Part shown: piece after piece, positions 32,407 to 42,917 of the stretch
Position numbering within the stretch: the stretch's first letter is position 1
Layout of the letters: every line of letters begins with the position of its first letter
Assembly: GCA_033032865.1 (NCBI GenBank)
Contig: JAWHQI010000756.1
Coordinates: 62,001 to 126,000 of the forward strand
Source of the DNA: Dactylorhiza incarnata
Taxonomy: Eukaryota; Streptophyta; Magnoliopsida; Asparagales; Orchidaceae
Direction of reading: 5' to 3'
Length of the DNA stretch: 64,000 nt
Notes under the pieces: generated by a model
The model's input: only the letters and a program-made list of their open reading frames with translations
Databases searched by the model: none
What the model was told of the DNA's origin: nothing
Translations under genes and position numbers: made by a program

Positions 32407-35400
32407 TGTAAGACCCCATTTTGTTTCTTAACAAAACCCGGGTCTTATGCCCAGAACCGCCGCTTTGCGGTGGCACCATCACTCGGGAGGGTCGCCACTA
32501 CAAAACGCCGATCCTACCGACAATATCGATCACAGAAGAAGAAAAGTATTAACAAACTTATAGAAGACAAGTCCACATCACATAAAAAGTAAACCATCAT
32601 AAAGAGATGTCCACATGAAGTAACTGAAATAAAAGATAGAAATAACAAGGGCTCCTGCCCGATACATCAAATCCTCACTACAAAAGACACTCGCGGAAGA
32701 AAATCAACTAGACTCCCATGACCACGGGGTGTGGGTGAGTGTGTTATTAATTAATCTTGTACAACATCTTACTCCTACGATTTATGGTTAATCTTGGACT
32801 TCCCGAGGTCAACCCTGTGAGGGTCTCGCAGCGGTACTAGGAACTGTGATGGGTTGATAACTCAAAGCTCCCTTTCTCAAGACACTTAATGTTATTGGTA
32901 ACTAACCATAAGAATAACCATCTTATCATTTCACTTGAGTTAAACCTAAGTGCTTTATGACACGCTGGGGGAAAGACGATCTTTCGTCAATCCCCAGCAC
33001 AACTTTACCCTAAATTCACCAAGCACTCTTAATCACATAAACTCCTTTTGGTGACCTCAACCTCTTCATCCTGACCATGTACACCAACTACATGCCATTT
33101 CCACTTGGTAGGCCACTAAATATCCAAGTTTCACATTTTACTATACGCAGACCAAATGAGATATATGAACTACATAGGTAGAGGTGCTCCAAATAATCAT
33201 CCACATGACTCAAGATTAATAATGGAAGTCTATCATGATATTATGAGACTAAATTCAGAGGATCACATTCTTCCCTAATTATTTGGCATTATTTATAATT
33301 TTTTTTCCAAATCTAGCCATGTGTGAAATTGAACACGAAGTGTAAGATCTTCTTATGATATGGCATCCACTAGGTTATGACATGTCTATGATAACAAAAT
33401 AATAGTAAATATAGAATATCATAATTTTACAATAAGGAATTGTTCTCTATTTTTAATATTTAACATCGATCCAAACTTGAAGATTAATGAAGGAACCAAA
33501 AAAAATACTTATACCAAAATTATGGTAAAATTACCAGACCTTTGTATTCATCAGAAAAGTCTACTGACTAAATTTCAGAATTTATGGAAATCATATTCTC
33601 ACTTAAATAAATACTTTAAGAAAATCCTAATTAGGACATGTTGTAAAGTAGCCTACTGATAAAAATCTCCAAAAATTATATAAAAATTCACAGAGCTTTC
33701 TAGTGTCCTGAAATGTTCTATCACTAAGTTGCAAAATTTACCAGAGAGTAATGGACCCTCAATTATGTTTCTTAAGCCTAAGACAAAATAAGTGCCTTGT
33801 GAATGAAGTACTGGTTAAACCATTTAATTAATTACACAAAAATTACAAGAGGTTTATAATATGATTATAAAGGCACTACCAAGGTTTCATCATCATCTAA
33901 GACCATTTGAGTATGTAAATTTCTCTTATAAGAAAATTCCCTAAAAGGGTTATGACCTATTTCAAAGGGGATAATTGCTCCTAAAAATCTTATAAACTTA
34001 CCTAGTGCCTAATTACAACCTATGAACTCATCCTCTAAGTTTCATAACCATTAAAGGACATTTGACCCCATGTCCTTCACAAAGTCCAAGGTGCAAACCT
34101 AAGGGTAAAGCTAGGGTTCTAGGGCATATCCACCCCACATCACCCCAAATCACTCATGGAGGTGTTTTAGGTGATCCTAAACCAATGGCCAAGGGTTCAC
34201 ATCATGTTAATGAGATTTGACCACCTAATTCCATCATGTGCACTTTTAACCTAGTTTGACCTAGTTTGACCAAACTTGGGCTAACAATTTACCCAACCAA
34301 ATCAGACCCAATTGGGCTGAAAGTAATACCAAGGTCATATAATAACCCTAAGGAGCACTCGCCAAAATTTGGAGGGGATTGGAGGTCATTAGACCATTTA
34401 ATTAATTAACAAATGAATTATGAAATTATTACAAAAACCTTAGAAAAATGTTCTCCTAAAATTCTCATTTCTGGATATGGTGTGTGTATAGGTGTAAATA
34501 GCCTATGTTTTAAATATCAAGGCAATACCATTTACCAATCCAAAGATAATCAAATAATAGTGGTTGCCCTATCCTTGGGACCAGTCCCACCAAAATGACT
34601 CTACAGGGATCTACAGTGCCCCTATTGTCCTGAAACAAAATTTTAAATTAAACTACGTACCCAAGGCTACAACTTTGATGTTGGGCACTTTTTCATTTGA
34701 AGGGTCCTAGTATTTTTAATAATTAAATCAAAATACTGGTTAAAAGTGTGACAAAAAATACAAGCTTAAATGATTAAATCATTTGGTCTGCACTTAGCAA
34801 ATCCCGGCAGATCCGACGGCGCCCAGTCATGTTCCCCATTGAATGGACGGTCCCCGACAGCTCGTCCTAGGTGACTTTTGCCCTCGATTTGCCGGCCACC
34901 CTTGCATCTTTCCGGCCGGCTGGTGCCACCACCACCTTCGTCGAGGTGGTGTCAGGCGATGTGCGGTGGTTAGCCGGCCGATGGTGGCCGGAGGGGGATT
35001 TTCTAGCAGGGGAAAAGGGATCAAAAACGAACCCTTTTGGGAGCATAATTCAAGCTCGATTGAGCTCGAATCAAGTCCCAAACTGATTGAGATCTATGCA
35101 CTAAGGGAGAGAGGGAGGATCGGACCTGTGTGGGGGCCTGGTGGCGCGTATTTCGGCGAGTCGCCATTGCCGGTGGTGGAGCTTTTGGTGCCATGCCGAT
35201 TTGCACTGGGAGGGCTCGATTTCTTCAGGGAAGAGGGGGGTTTCACTCCTTTCCGACCTCTGAAGGTGTTAAAGAGATCAATTGAGGGAGGGGAGGAGCC
35301 AAACCATCAATTGCCATTAATGGCCATGAAGGAGGATTTCAGCCACCTTGATTTCCCTTGATTCAGCCACCTTGGTGAGCTGGAAAATGCTTTAAATTCC

Positions 35401-36272
35401 TTGTAACTGCCAGGATAGATGAATGCTCATCAATTGGGGGAGGATTGATGGGTCAATTGCATTCATCCACCATGAATGTTCATTCTCTCTCTCTCCAATT
35501 TAGGGGAAACCTCCATTTTATCTCTCCTAATCATCATCTATAGAATTTGAGTGGTAATTTCAGTAATTACCAAGCCCACTAGGTGGTGGACCACTTTAGT
35601 TGGGCCTAGCCCAAATGGATTGGGTTTAATTTAGGCAAATTAGGTGATCATTTTGACCTAATTTAGGACAAGGTTGACTTTGGTCAAATTGATCATTTAG
35701 GTTGACCTCAATGGGTGGCTTAGGACCCATTGGCCTCCCTTAAGGGTTAGGAAGGTCTAGGTAGGGTCAATTTGGCAAGGTGAGGGTGATTTGCCCCTTT
35801 ATAGAACACTTTTGACCAAACTAGGGCTAGGGTTGACTTAGGGTAAATTGACCAAATTAGAGGTCTCATGATGGGGTTTTTTTGGTCCATTAGGTCCCTA
35901 ATATCCTCATAGGGGTAGGGGCAAGGTAAATTTGACATGGTGGAGGCCAATTGGCCCTATTTGAGTTAGTTTGACCAATTTAAGGTTGGGGTTGACTTAG
36001 CCAATTTGGCCTCTTTGGTTGACCCCAATGGGTCCCTGGTGCTCCAAGGAGACCCCTAATGGGTTAGGGATGTTATGGTGGGGTCAAGGTTCAAGGTGAG
36101 GCTCTAAAGTACAACCCTAGGCTTGGTATCTGAAAATTGCATTTGCAGACCACTTGGATTTTCTCCTTCCCTCCTAAGTTCACATGGTCTTGAGCTCTTC
36201 CTATGGTTTTGTCATGACCTAGTCATGATTACAAAACCAACTTAGGGGTCTAGTTGTTTGGGGTATGTTACA
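32407..36272 (-). repeat. T5 5' LTR (3866 bp)
   Basis: On the plus strand it starts TGTAAGACCCC and ends GGTATGTTACA. The flanking five bases on the right are cccca; the other target copy is outside the window. It holds the block shared with T4 (32788-32885), AT-rich DNA to about 34790, then a GC-rich stretch (34800-35360) in which long chance ORFs occur on both strands, and repeats of GTTGACTT/TTTGACC words (35590-36030). No gene is supported. I could not place its TATA box with confidence. Confidence 0.8.
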
Positions 36273-38085
36273 CCCCATGCCCGCCGGGGGGGATGGGGAG
36301 GGGGGGGGGGCTCGAGTACTGTCGCGCAGTGCACGAGGGGCCTATATATATCTATATCTATACTATTCTAAAAATATTTATAGGATGGCTTTAAAATGCC
36401 ATGAATTTAAAACTCATTGGAGTCATCTTGGTCGTTGAATCATAAGATCCGCCAACATTAAGGTAAGAAAAAAAATTGAGCTCCCTCTCTCCTCATTCAC
36501 GATCCTAAGTTGCGCCTCCTTTATTCTCAATCCCTCGATCGACTCTCTTCCCCGATCTCCCATCTGCTCTCCTCACCAGGAGCAAAAAGGCCCTCTTCCT
36601 CCGCCAAACTGAACACCCCATCCGCCTATCCCCTTCAATCGCAAACCGGCGCCATCAACATCTACTCCAGCGGCTTCTCCCCGTTCAACTACAGTGCCAC
36701 GTCGGTTCCGCCGTTCGTTCGCCGATGTTCGTTCGTGCAATTCACGATTCCTCTCCCGAAGCTCTTGTTGCCACTCTGTCACTCATCCGAATTCTCGACC
36801 AATCCCTCGACTGAATCTATCGCCATTATCACCACCTCGCTCTACGCCATCCTCGACCAATCCCTCTGATACGTACCAAATTGATTAAGTAAAAAAATGG
36901 ACAGAGTCCTTAAGGCAAAGCCTGAACAGGGCACTCCAAGTAGTTCCTGCGGTAATGCACAGTGAACAGGGGAAGCGAGGATTTCACACACACAACATTT
37001 CATGCATTAATTAGAACAAACGGGGATTTATATAATCCTCCCAACGGTTACACACTCAACACCACACATATGACAGTTTTTCATTACAGACGCTTCAACG
37101 GTTGATTACGCCATCAACTGCTATTACCTCCTAAACACATTTAAAAATACAAAACATACAAAACAATACGTAACACCCTCGCCTGCCCGCCTCTCGCGAT
37201 GTAAACATGGAGGACCGTAGCTGATGCTTGCTCGCCCTCCTCTCGCTCTCCGGTGCCCTAGGTTCTTCTTCACGTGGATCGGAAGAATGTCTCGCGGCAT
37301 TTAGTCTTCTGCAAGTGCTGCTCCCTCTCCGTTCAGCTAGGGCATCACCCGTCGCAGCCTCAAGCACAGTATTCTGCAATCGCTCGCCTTGCATTCAATC
37401 TTATGGTTCAAGCACAAAAGTACCTCAATTTGTATTCTTCTTCTATGCTTGTTGATAATAATGATGTGCGGCGCAAGCTATAGTGTTCTCATTCAATCTA
37501 ATTTTTGTAACTGCTTCGTAACATGTCATTTTTTAATTTAATGCTTTCATTTAAATTTTTTCTTCCAGACAACTGCACCAAGAGAATGAGGAATTGACTC
37601 TAATTGTTTAATCCACGTTCTTTTTTTTATTAAACCCTAAAAACATTACTATTGACTGCTTTCATTTGAATTTATAAATTTCTTATGCTTTTAGGATTGT
37701 TTTGAAAAAGCCCAATATTTTTCCCCAACCACATATTACTGAATGTAAGTGTTAGATGTTGAGTTGTTTTGAAAACTCAAACCCACATGTTTTATCTTCC
37801 CCACCTAATAATCATGTCGACCGTCAATGCAGACTTTTCTCCAAGCCGCCCATGTGCTTTGAATGGGCACATGCGAGAAAACTTCTAGGAAATGGAGGTA
37901 AGTTATGTGAAATAGCTCTATAAAAGGAGAGTGGGTGAGCTATGAAGGACACACCAAAAGCCAAACTAATGAATTACTTATGAGGCGATGATGCCAACAT
38001 ATCGACATGATTGTTAATGCTCAAAATGTTTACGAAGACTACTATACAATGTATTTTAAATTCCAAATAACATTGTTTGTGTAGG
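36273..38085. other. Unassigned region with possible gene fragments
   Basis: A G-rich run (36286-36310) is followed by TCTATACTATTCTAAAAA (36357), which looks like a Helitron 5' end. A C/T-rich ORF follows (36510-36869, 119 aa, unrecognised). A minus-strand TATATAA (near 37035) precedes a leader-like stretch. Exon-like DNA (37274-37483, MDRKNVSRHLVFCKC...) is followed by a T-rich tract and TTCTTCCAG acceptor (37561-37569) before coding-like QLHQENEELTLIV. These may be captured gene pieces, but I cannot name the source. T8 is inserted at the end. Confidence 0.35.
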
Positions 38086-39736
38086 TGATGAGCCCTGATT
38101 ATATACACCTTCATGGACTCATCCGGGCCATTATTTAGTCAATATCACGCACTTTAGCCTTATTATAGTTTATAATTGATAACCCATGCTAGGTGCACAT
38201 TTTGGCCCACTTGGGTGTGTTTTCGTGTTTATTTCCTTTCATATTACTCATATGTTGTTAAGTGCCACTTTCGGTGGCTAGATCTGTGTTTGTGCTGGAA
38301 TAGGAGGCGTGCAAGTGTTTCCGGTGCAATTCTGCACAGGAACACTGCGCACGATCACTTGTTCTAGTGCGCACGATCACCGGTCGTGCGCCACTAATCG
38401 TGCGCACTTAACCCTTTTTCACGAGTTCTGTCTGGTGTAGTGCGCACGACCATCGACTCCAGTGCGCACGACCATCGGTCGTGCGCCACTGCTCGTGCGC
38501 ATTGACCATTAAATTTCGGAGTTCTGTTTGCTGTAGTGCGCACGACCATCAACTCCAGTGCGCACGACCACCGGTCGTGCGCCACTGGTCGTGCGAACAT
38601 TGTATTTCATGATTTCATCTCGTGCAGGTTCTGTCCAGGCAGTGCGCACGATCGCAGGATTCCAGTGCGCACGACCATTGGTCGTGCGCCAATGATCGTG
38701 CGCAGTGTTTAATCCAGCGCCTATTTATTGACCTGTTCGCGAATTAGGTCGGGAGGAGGGAACTCTGCTCCGTTCAGTCCGCCGTTTTCGCCGTTTTCAG
38801 GGGATTTCCGCCCCCTAGACCTCCTCCATCATCCAAAGGCTTAAAGGAAGGGGTCCTACACTCATTTTGACCGCTAAGGAAGAGGTTCTCCGCAATAGAC
38901 GTGGCTGGATTGTAAATCGCTGGAGAAGACGGGTCCATTGGGAGGTGTGACAGCCCTCTTCTACCCCGGACGCAGTTGGGACCGAGCTAGGACCCGGATT
39001 GACAACCCGGTGCTTCCTACCGTAAATCTACTACGAGACTCCAGATTCGGTCGTATCTCTTGCCTTTTTCCTCTATTTTTGTGGTTATGTGTGATGTATT
39101 CTCTTTATCTTGATGATGAACACTATGAATCATGCCTAATGTTGCTAATTTCATGTTTATGAAATTATTTTGTTCATTTGTGTCATTGAGGAGCGCTCCA
39201 TTCCATTTTCCATCCCACCACCGTGTCCGGTGCCGCACTAGCAATTGCTAGTGGCGTGCTTATCAAAGAGGTGCTTGCGACCCTCATTCCGCTAGCCCAC
39301 TCGCCCATCCGCCTACCGAAGCGTGGCATCGCGGCCCGTATTCCATCCCGCCTAACGAAGCAGCGCGCTCAAGGCCTGCATAGTTCGATCCGTTTGCCTA
39401 CTCGTCCAGCCGCCCTTTCGACGCAGCGCGCTCAAGGCCTGCCTAGTCTCCATCCCGCCAAGCGAAGCTTTGCATAGCGGCATTGCATAGGAGTAGTGGT
39501 AATATTTATTTTAAGTATTCACAAACCCCTAAAGCCCTTTCATTCGCATTCCGCCTTTCGCAGGACTTCAATCTCAAGTCTTTCCTCAATAATAAACTCC
39601 ACCTTACTGTGTTCCTTGAGAGATTCGATACTCGGGGATTACTCCTCGTTTTATATTACTTGAACGATCGGTACACTGCCGTTTCGTGCCGCAGTCGAGC
39701 TACCGCCTATAGCGGTGTGTGAGATTTGCGCCATCA
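38086..39736 (+). repeat. T8 5' LTR
   Basis: It contains four clusters (about 38347-38407, 38440-38500, 38537-38597, 38641-38704; ~97 bp period) of the palindrome GCGCACGACC-atc-GGTCGTGCGC and half-sites. They end just before a TATA-like TATTTAT (38722-38728). Further down, two cagcgcgctcaaggcctgc repeats occur (39360-39440). Small ORFs here are repeated identically in the 3' LTR and have no coding features. Confidence 0.92.
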
Positions 39737-39742
39737 AGTTTT

Positions 39743-39760
39743 TGGCGCCGTTGCCGGGGA
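39743..39760 (+). promoter_or_regulatory. T8 primer binding site
   Basis: TGGCGCCGTTGCCGGGGA, six bases after the LTR, matches the 3' end of plant tRNA-Asp. This is the usual primer of Athila-lineage elements. Confidence 0.9.
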
Positions 39761-39950
39761 ACACAGACGTGTGAGTTTTCTGGAGAGGGAGAACCTGAGA
39801 GAAAAGCCCTTCCATTTGTAAATTGCATTTTCTGTTATTTTATTTCTGTTCTTTTTATTCCATTTTCTTGTTTTTATTAGGTTGCTTTAGTAAATTTTTG
39901 TTAGGTGTAGTATTGTGCACATTTTGCCTGAATCATATTATCTTCACACT

Positions 39951-41189
39951 ATGTGGGCACATCTAAATTTCCGTTGCCGTTGGTGTGGAGCTACCTCCCA
40001 CTGTAGTGATGAATGCCCTACGGAGAATAGTAGGCATAATTCTTATAGCCCAGCATATGGAGCACCGACTTCGTCTAGTACTCCATATGGTGCGCGTAAG
40101 TCTTATGGCTACTCTGCTGAGCCTTTACCATCATACTTCTTTTCGGCTCCAGCCCCCGCTGTGCCAAAGAAGCCCGCTAGGCAGTGCCAGTTTTGTCGGA
40201 GCACAGATCACGCCCTGAAGGATTGTGCTGCTTTTTGTCGCCAATTGGATGAGGATGACGAGCTGGATATCCGGATCGTCCCGAATCCTAACTCTGGCGG
40301 CACACCTTCAACATCCGGTTTTGTGTCTTTGCCACCTTCACATCTTGAAGGGTATGGCGTTGACACAGTCACCAGATGTGTGGCTGATCTGGGCACCGAT
40401 ATTGCTGAGCCCATTCTCCCAGTGCATCCACCACCTCTAGTGGATTTGATTCTTTGTGAGGAATCGGTGCTCGACTTTTATCCGAGCACTATTCCTCTCC
40501 CTGTTGTGCATACTACACTCGTCTCTGACGACATTGTTGATGATGTGTCGCAGGAGGAGGCGGTTGATCTTAGTATTGTACCTATTCCTATGGAGGAGGA
40601 CAACCTTCTAGGTGAAGAGGAGTTTTCCTCAGCACCGGTGGAGGAAGTCCAAATCTTTAGCTTGGCCACTGTTGATCCCGCCGAATCTCGTAGCATTGAT
40701 GACAATGCAAACATTATTTTACTTCCCCCACCTGATGGGAGTGAGTCCGGGATCACTCCCCCGATTGATGTTTATTTATGTTCTCCGTCTTCTTTATTTC
40801 TTGATCCCCTTCCTTCATCTGAGTCTGTGCAGGTTGAATCTTCACAGGTACTTCAGGAGGACTTGGAGCTTTGTGCTCAAGTCAATGATGAGTGTATCCT
40901 TTCATGTGAGGAGGTTGATCCTTCCTCCATAGAGGAAGCCTCACTCATTGCCTTCTCCTCCTGCGGACCTGCTGCAGACGATACCTTGCTGTGCAAGGAT
41001 AGTGTTGGTGAGATGAGCGAGGACCAGGCCTCCTCCTCTTCTTACTTTCTTTTCCCTCTACTTGTGTTTAGCAGGTATTGTTATTTAGGTAGAGGGGTGA
41101 CTGTTCTGTCTCCGTATCGGTACCCGCTACCGATGCGCATATTAGAACAGTTACCTGTGCACTTTTCTTTCCATAAACCCATTAGCTAG
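39951..41189 (+). CDS. T8 ORF1: acidic protein with two N-terminal zinc knuckles
   Basis: The first ATG of the open frame is at 39951 (412 aa); the frame is open from 39915. Two CCHC knuckles of form C-x2-C-x4-H-x4-C are present: CRWCGATSHCSDEC (about residues 8-21) and CQFCRSTDHALKDC (about 68-81), separated by a Ser/Tyr/Pro-rich linker. From about residue 90 the protein is strongly acidic and Ser/Val-rich (for example EEAVDLSIVPIPMEEDNL). It ends in a basic, aromatic tail (YRYPLPMRILEQL). The knuckles suggest a nucleocapsid remnant of Gag whose matrix and capsid parts are gone. The acidic body has no recognised domain. The ORF is intact in a young element, so it may be used. Confidence 0.6.
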   Translation: MWAHLNFRCRWCGATSHCSDECPTENSRHNSYSPAYGAPTSSSTPYGARKSYGYSAEPLPSYFFSAPAPAVPKKPARQCQFCRSTDHALKDCAAFCRQLDEDDELDIRIVPNPNSGGTPSTSGFVSLPPSHLEGYGVDTVTRCVADLGTDIAEPILPVHPPPLVDLILCEESVLDFYPSTIPLPVVHTTLVSDDIVDDVSQEEAVDLSIVPIPMEEDNLLGEEEFSSAPVEEVQIFSLATVDPAESRSIDDNANIILLPPPDGSESGITPPIDVYLCSPSSLFLDPLPSSESVQVESSQVLQEDLELCAQVNDECILSCEEVDPSSIEEASLIAFSSCGPAADDTLLCKDSVGEMSEDQASSSSYFLFPLLVFSRYCYLGRGVTVLSPYRYPLPMRILEQLPVHFSFHKPIS

Positions 41190-41404
41190 AACTTTTATAT
41201 TTTCGAATAAGTCGTGCTGGGATGACATAAACCCCAGTAGTTATCCTTATTTTTTTCCTGAAACTTTATTGTGTTTGATTTAGTTGAATTTTTGTTAAGG
41301 CTATGAATGTCTCGCTGCGTGTGCTGACTCTTGTTTGTGCGTAAACTGCGCGGTGATTGGCGCTTTCACAAAAAAAAAATTTTGGCCGCTGAATAAAATT
41401 CCTA

Positions 41405-41484
41405 TTGCGCACGATCACTGGTCGTGCGCACTACTTATCGCGCACGATCATTGGTCGTGCGATCGGCCCAGATTTTTTATAAAA
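41405..41484 (+). promoter_or_regulatory. Internal promoter-like cassette of T8
   Basis: Two palindromes (GCGCACGATC-act-GGTCGTGCGC at about 41407-41430 and a second at 41439-41462), of the type arrayed in the LTR, are followed by TATAAAA at 41478-41484 and by ORF2's ATG 165 bp later. This repeats the order palindromes, TATA, leader found in the LTR, so a separate transcript for ORF2 is inferred. Confidence 0.55.
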
Positions 41485-41648
41485 ACCCGTCCGCACGAGC
41501 CTTTCACGCACGACCTAGGGTTCTTCTTTGCGATTGCCCGTGCGCCGTTCTTCCCCTTCGCCGCTGATCGTGCGCCTCCTTCCCTTCCTTCCGGTGAGAC
41601 CATTTCCTTCCTCTTCCTTTCTTTGCTCTCCTTTGCCATCCTTCCGCC

Positions 41649-42917
41649 ATGAGCTCTAGGGATCGCCAAAATGTCTACCAACGCTCCGGCCGCACTTCCG
41701 CCTCTCCCGCTCAGATCCTTGCTAGGATGGCTACCTTTTCCAAAGATTCGCACACAAGGCGATTCAATTCTCTCAAGGAGAAGCCGTTCCTATCGCAACG
41801 TCTAGTGGATTGGAACGAATTGAACTCTATCGGCGACAATGGGGAGTTGGGGGCGGCCGTCCTCCAACGTTATTCTTTCGATCATTGGAGTGGGGTGCTC
41901 GGGTGCGATGATCTCGGCTACCGGGAGCTCACCTTGGAATTTCTTTCTACATTTGAGTGGGAAGTTTTGCCCTCCGGTCAACGTCCGGGAAAGTGTTCTT
42001 TTCGGATTTTGGGCAAGGTTTTCACTCTCTCTTTATCCGAGTTGGCGGTGTGCGCTGGATTCTACACCGAAGCCGAAGCCGCGACGATCCCATTTCTGGA
42101 CTTGGACGTCTCCTTCCCTGATGGGGTTACTCCGCGTGCCGCGTGGTGTGCCCTCACGGGTCGTGATGAGGAATATGTGGCCAGAAAAAGCAAATCCACA
42201 TGGATCGTCGCACCTGCTCTCCGTTACCTGCAGCACGTCCTCAGCCACTCTCTTGTTGCCCGTGCGCTTAGTCAGAATGTAGTGGGGTGGCAAGATCTTA
42301 TCGCCCTCTATAGTATGGAATTTCGGCAACCTTTGCATCTCGGCTACATGTTGGCTTTCTTCTTCCACCACGAGGCCACCTACGGTCTCACTGGTGCCAT
42401 TGGCGGTGCTTACTACATCACCCGCATTGCCAAAAGCTTGGGGGTTTGGAGTCATCTGCCTCCGATGGTGCAGGTGACTGCACCCTCCTCTATCACGCGG
42501 GCCACCATGGTGAGTTTCCACTTGTTGCGGGTCGTGGGGAAGAAGAATAGCAAACGTTTTGTGGTTGTGATGCCTGGAGATACGCCTAGGGAGAGGCAGG
42601 GTGACGAGGAGCAGGGAGAGCCGGCTGAGCCGCCGAATACTCACCGAGAGGTAGTTCTTCCGCAGCCGCGAAGTCATTCATCTCAGCATGGGCGGAGAGC
42701 CAAGGAGGAAGGCAGTTCTTCAAGAGCACCGGAAGTGCCCAGTTTTGATCGACGCCTCTCCGATCTGGAGGCAAACCAGTACTGGCTCACGGACTTCGTC
42801 TATCAGCAAGCGCTGCGGGGCGGACTAAATATTCCTCCACCTCCGGGTCGTGCCGCTTCATCTTCCCGCCGGTCGCCGCCTGTTGTGGTTATTGACAGCG
42901 ATAGCGACGACGAGTGA
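41649..42917 (+). CDS. T8 ORF2: ATHILA ORF-1-like protein
   Basis: 422 aa from an ATG in good context (CCGCCATGA). Residues about 50-160 carry the pattern of the ATHILA ORF-1 family (Pfam PF03078 as I recall it): YRELTLEFLSTFEWEV, then CSFRILGKVFTLSLSELAVCAGF. The central part (about 160-300) is helical and aromatic (LRYLQHVLSHSLVARAL, LHLGYMLAFFFHHEATYG). The C-terminal quarter is polar and Pro/Ser/Arg-rich, ending in an acidic IDSDSDDE tail. In canonical Athila elements related proteins are encoded near the 5' end. Here it follows the knuckle ORF and a promoter-like cassette. The family's molecular role is unknown. There is no signal peptide or clear membrane segment, so it is not an envelope candidate. 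The ORF is intact. Confidence 0.7.
   Translation: MSSRDRQNVYQRSGRTSASPAQILARMATFSKDSHTRRFNSLKEKPFLSQRLVDWNELNSIGDNGELGAAVLQRYSFDHWSGVLGCDDLGYRELTLEFLSTFEWEVLPSGQRPGKCSFRILGKVFTLSLSELAVCAGFYTEAEAATIPFLDLDVSFPDGVTPRAAWCALTGRDEEYVARKSKSTWIVAPALRYLQHVLSHSLVARALSQNVVGWQDLIALYSMEFRQPLHLGYMLAFFFHHEATYGLTGAIGGAYYITRIAKSLGVWSHLPPMVQVTAPSSITRATMVSFHLLRVVGKKNSKRFVVVMPGDTPRERQGDEEQGEPAEPPNTHREVVLPQPRSHSSQHGRRAKEEGSSSRAPEVPSFDRRLSDLEANQYWLTDFVYQQALRGGLNIPPPPGRAASSSRRSPPVVVIDSDSDDE

Larger units (their letters stand above)
18105..36272 (-). mobile_element. T5: Tekay/Del-like Ty3 chromovirus, minus strand, heavily nested
   Basis: Reading leftwards: 5' LTR 32407-36272 (3866 bp, TGTAAGACC...GTTACA), primer site 32404-32393 (TGGTATCAGAGC), leader with P2, gag with P1, protease and start of reverse transcriptase. 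The T6 LTR (containing T7) follows, then RNase H and the integrase zinc finger, cut by T2 at 18104. Most of the reverse transcriptase is missing between the two halves. Long LTRs, a Met primer site and protein similarity point to the Tekay/Del chromovirus lineage. The chromodomain and 3' LTR would lie left of the window. All ORFs are broken. Confidence 0.8.

Noticed and set aside
34843..35361. 172-aa ORF in the T5 LTR
   Set aside because: It lies in a GC-rich LTR segment opposite to the element's orientation, shows no domain, and overlapping frames are also open.
36510..36869. 119-aa ORF as a host gene
   Set aside because: C/T-rich with no recognisable domain and no homologous exon structure; at best a fragment, described under the unassigned region.
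38347..38704. CRISPR-like spacing of palindromic repeats
   Set aside because: The repeats are imperfect, the intervals are themselves repeated, and the context is a plant LTR with TATA box.
38176..39722. Six small ORFs repeated identically at 44909-46455
   Set aside because: LTR sequence of T8. They cover the palindrome clusters and leader.
41649..42917. T8 ORF2 as an envelope-like protein
   Set aside because: There is no signal peptide and no convincing transmembrane helix. The conserved block fits ATHILA ORF-1 instead.
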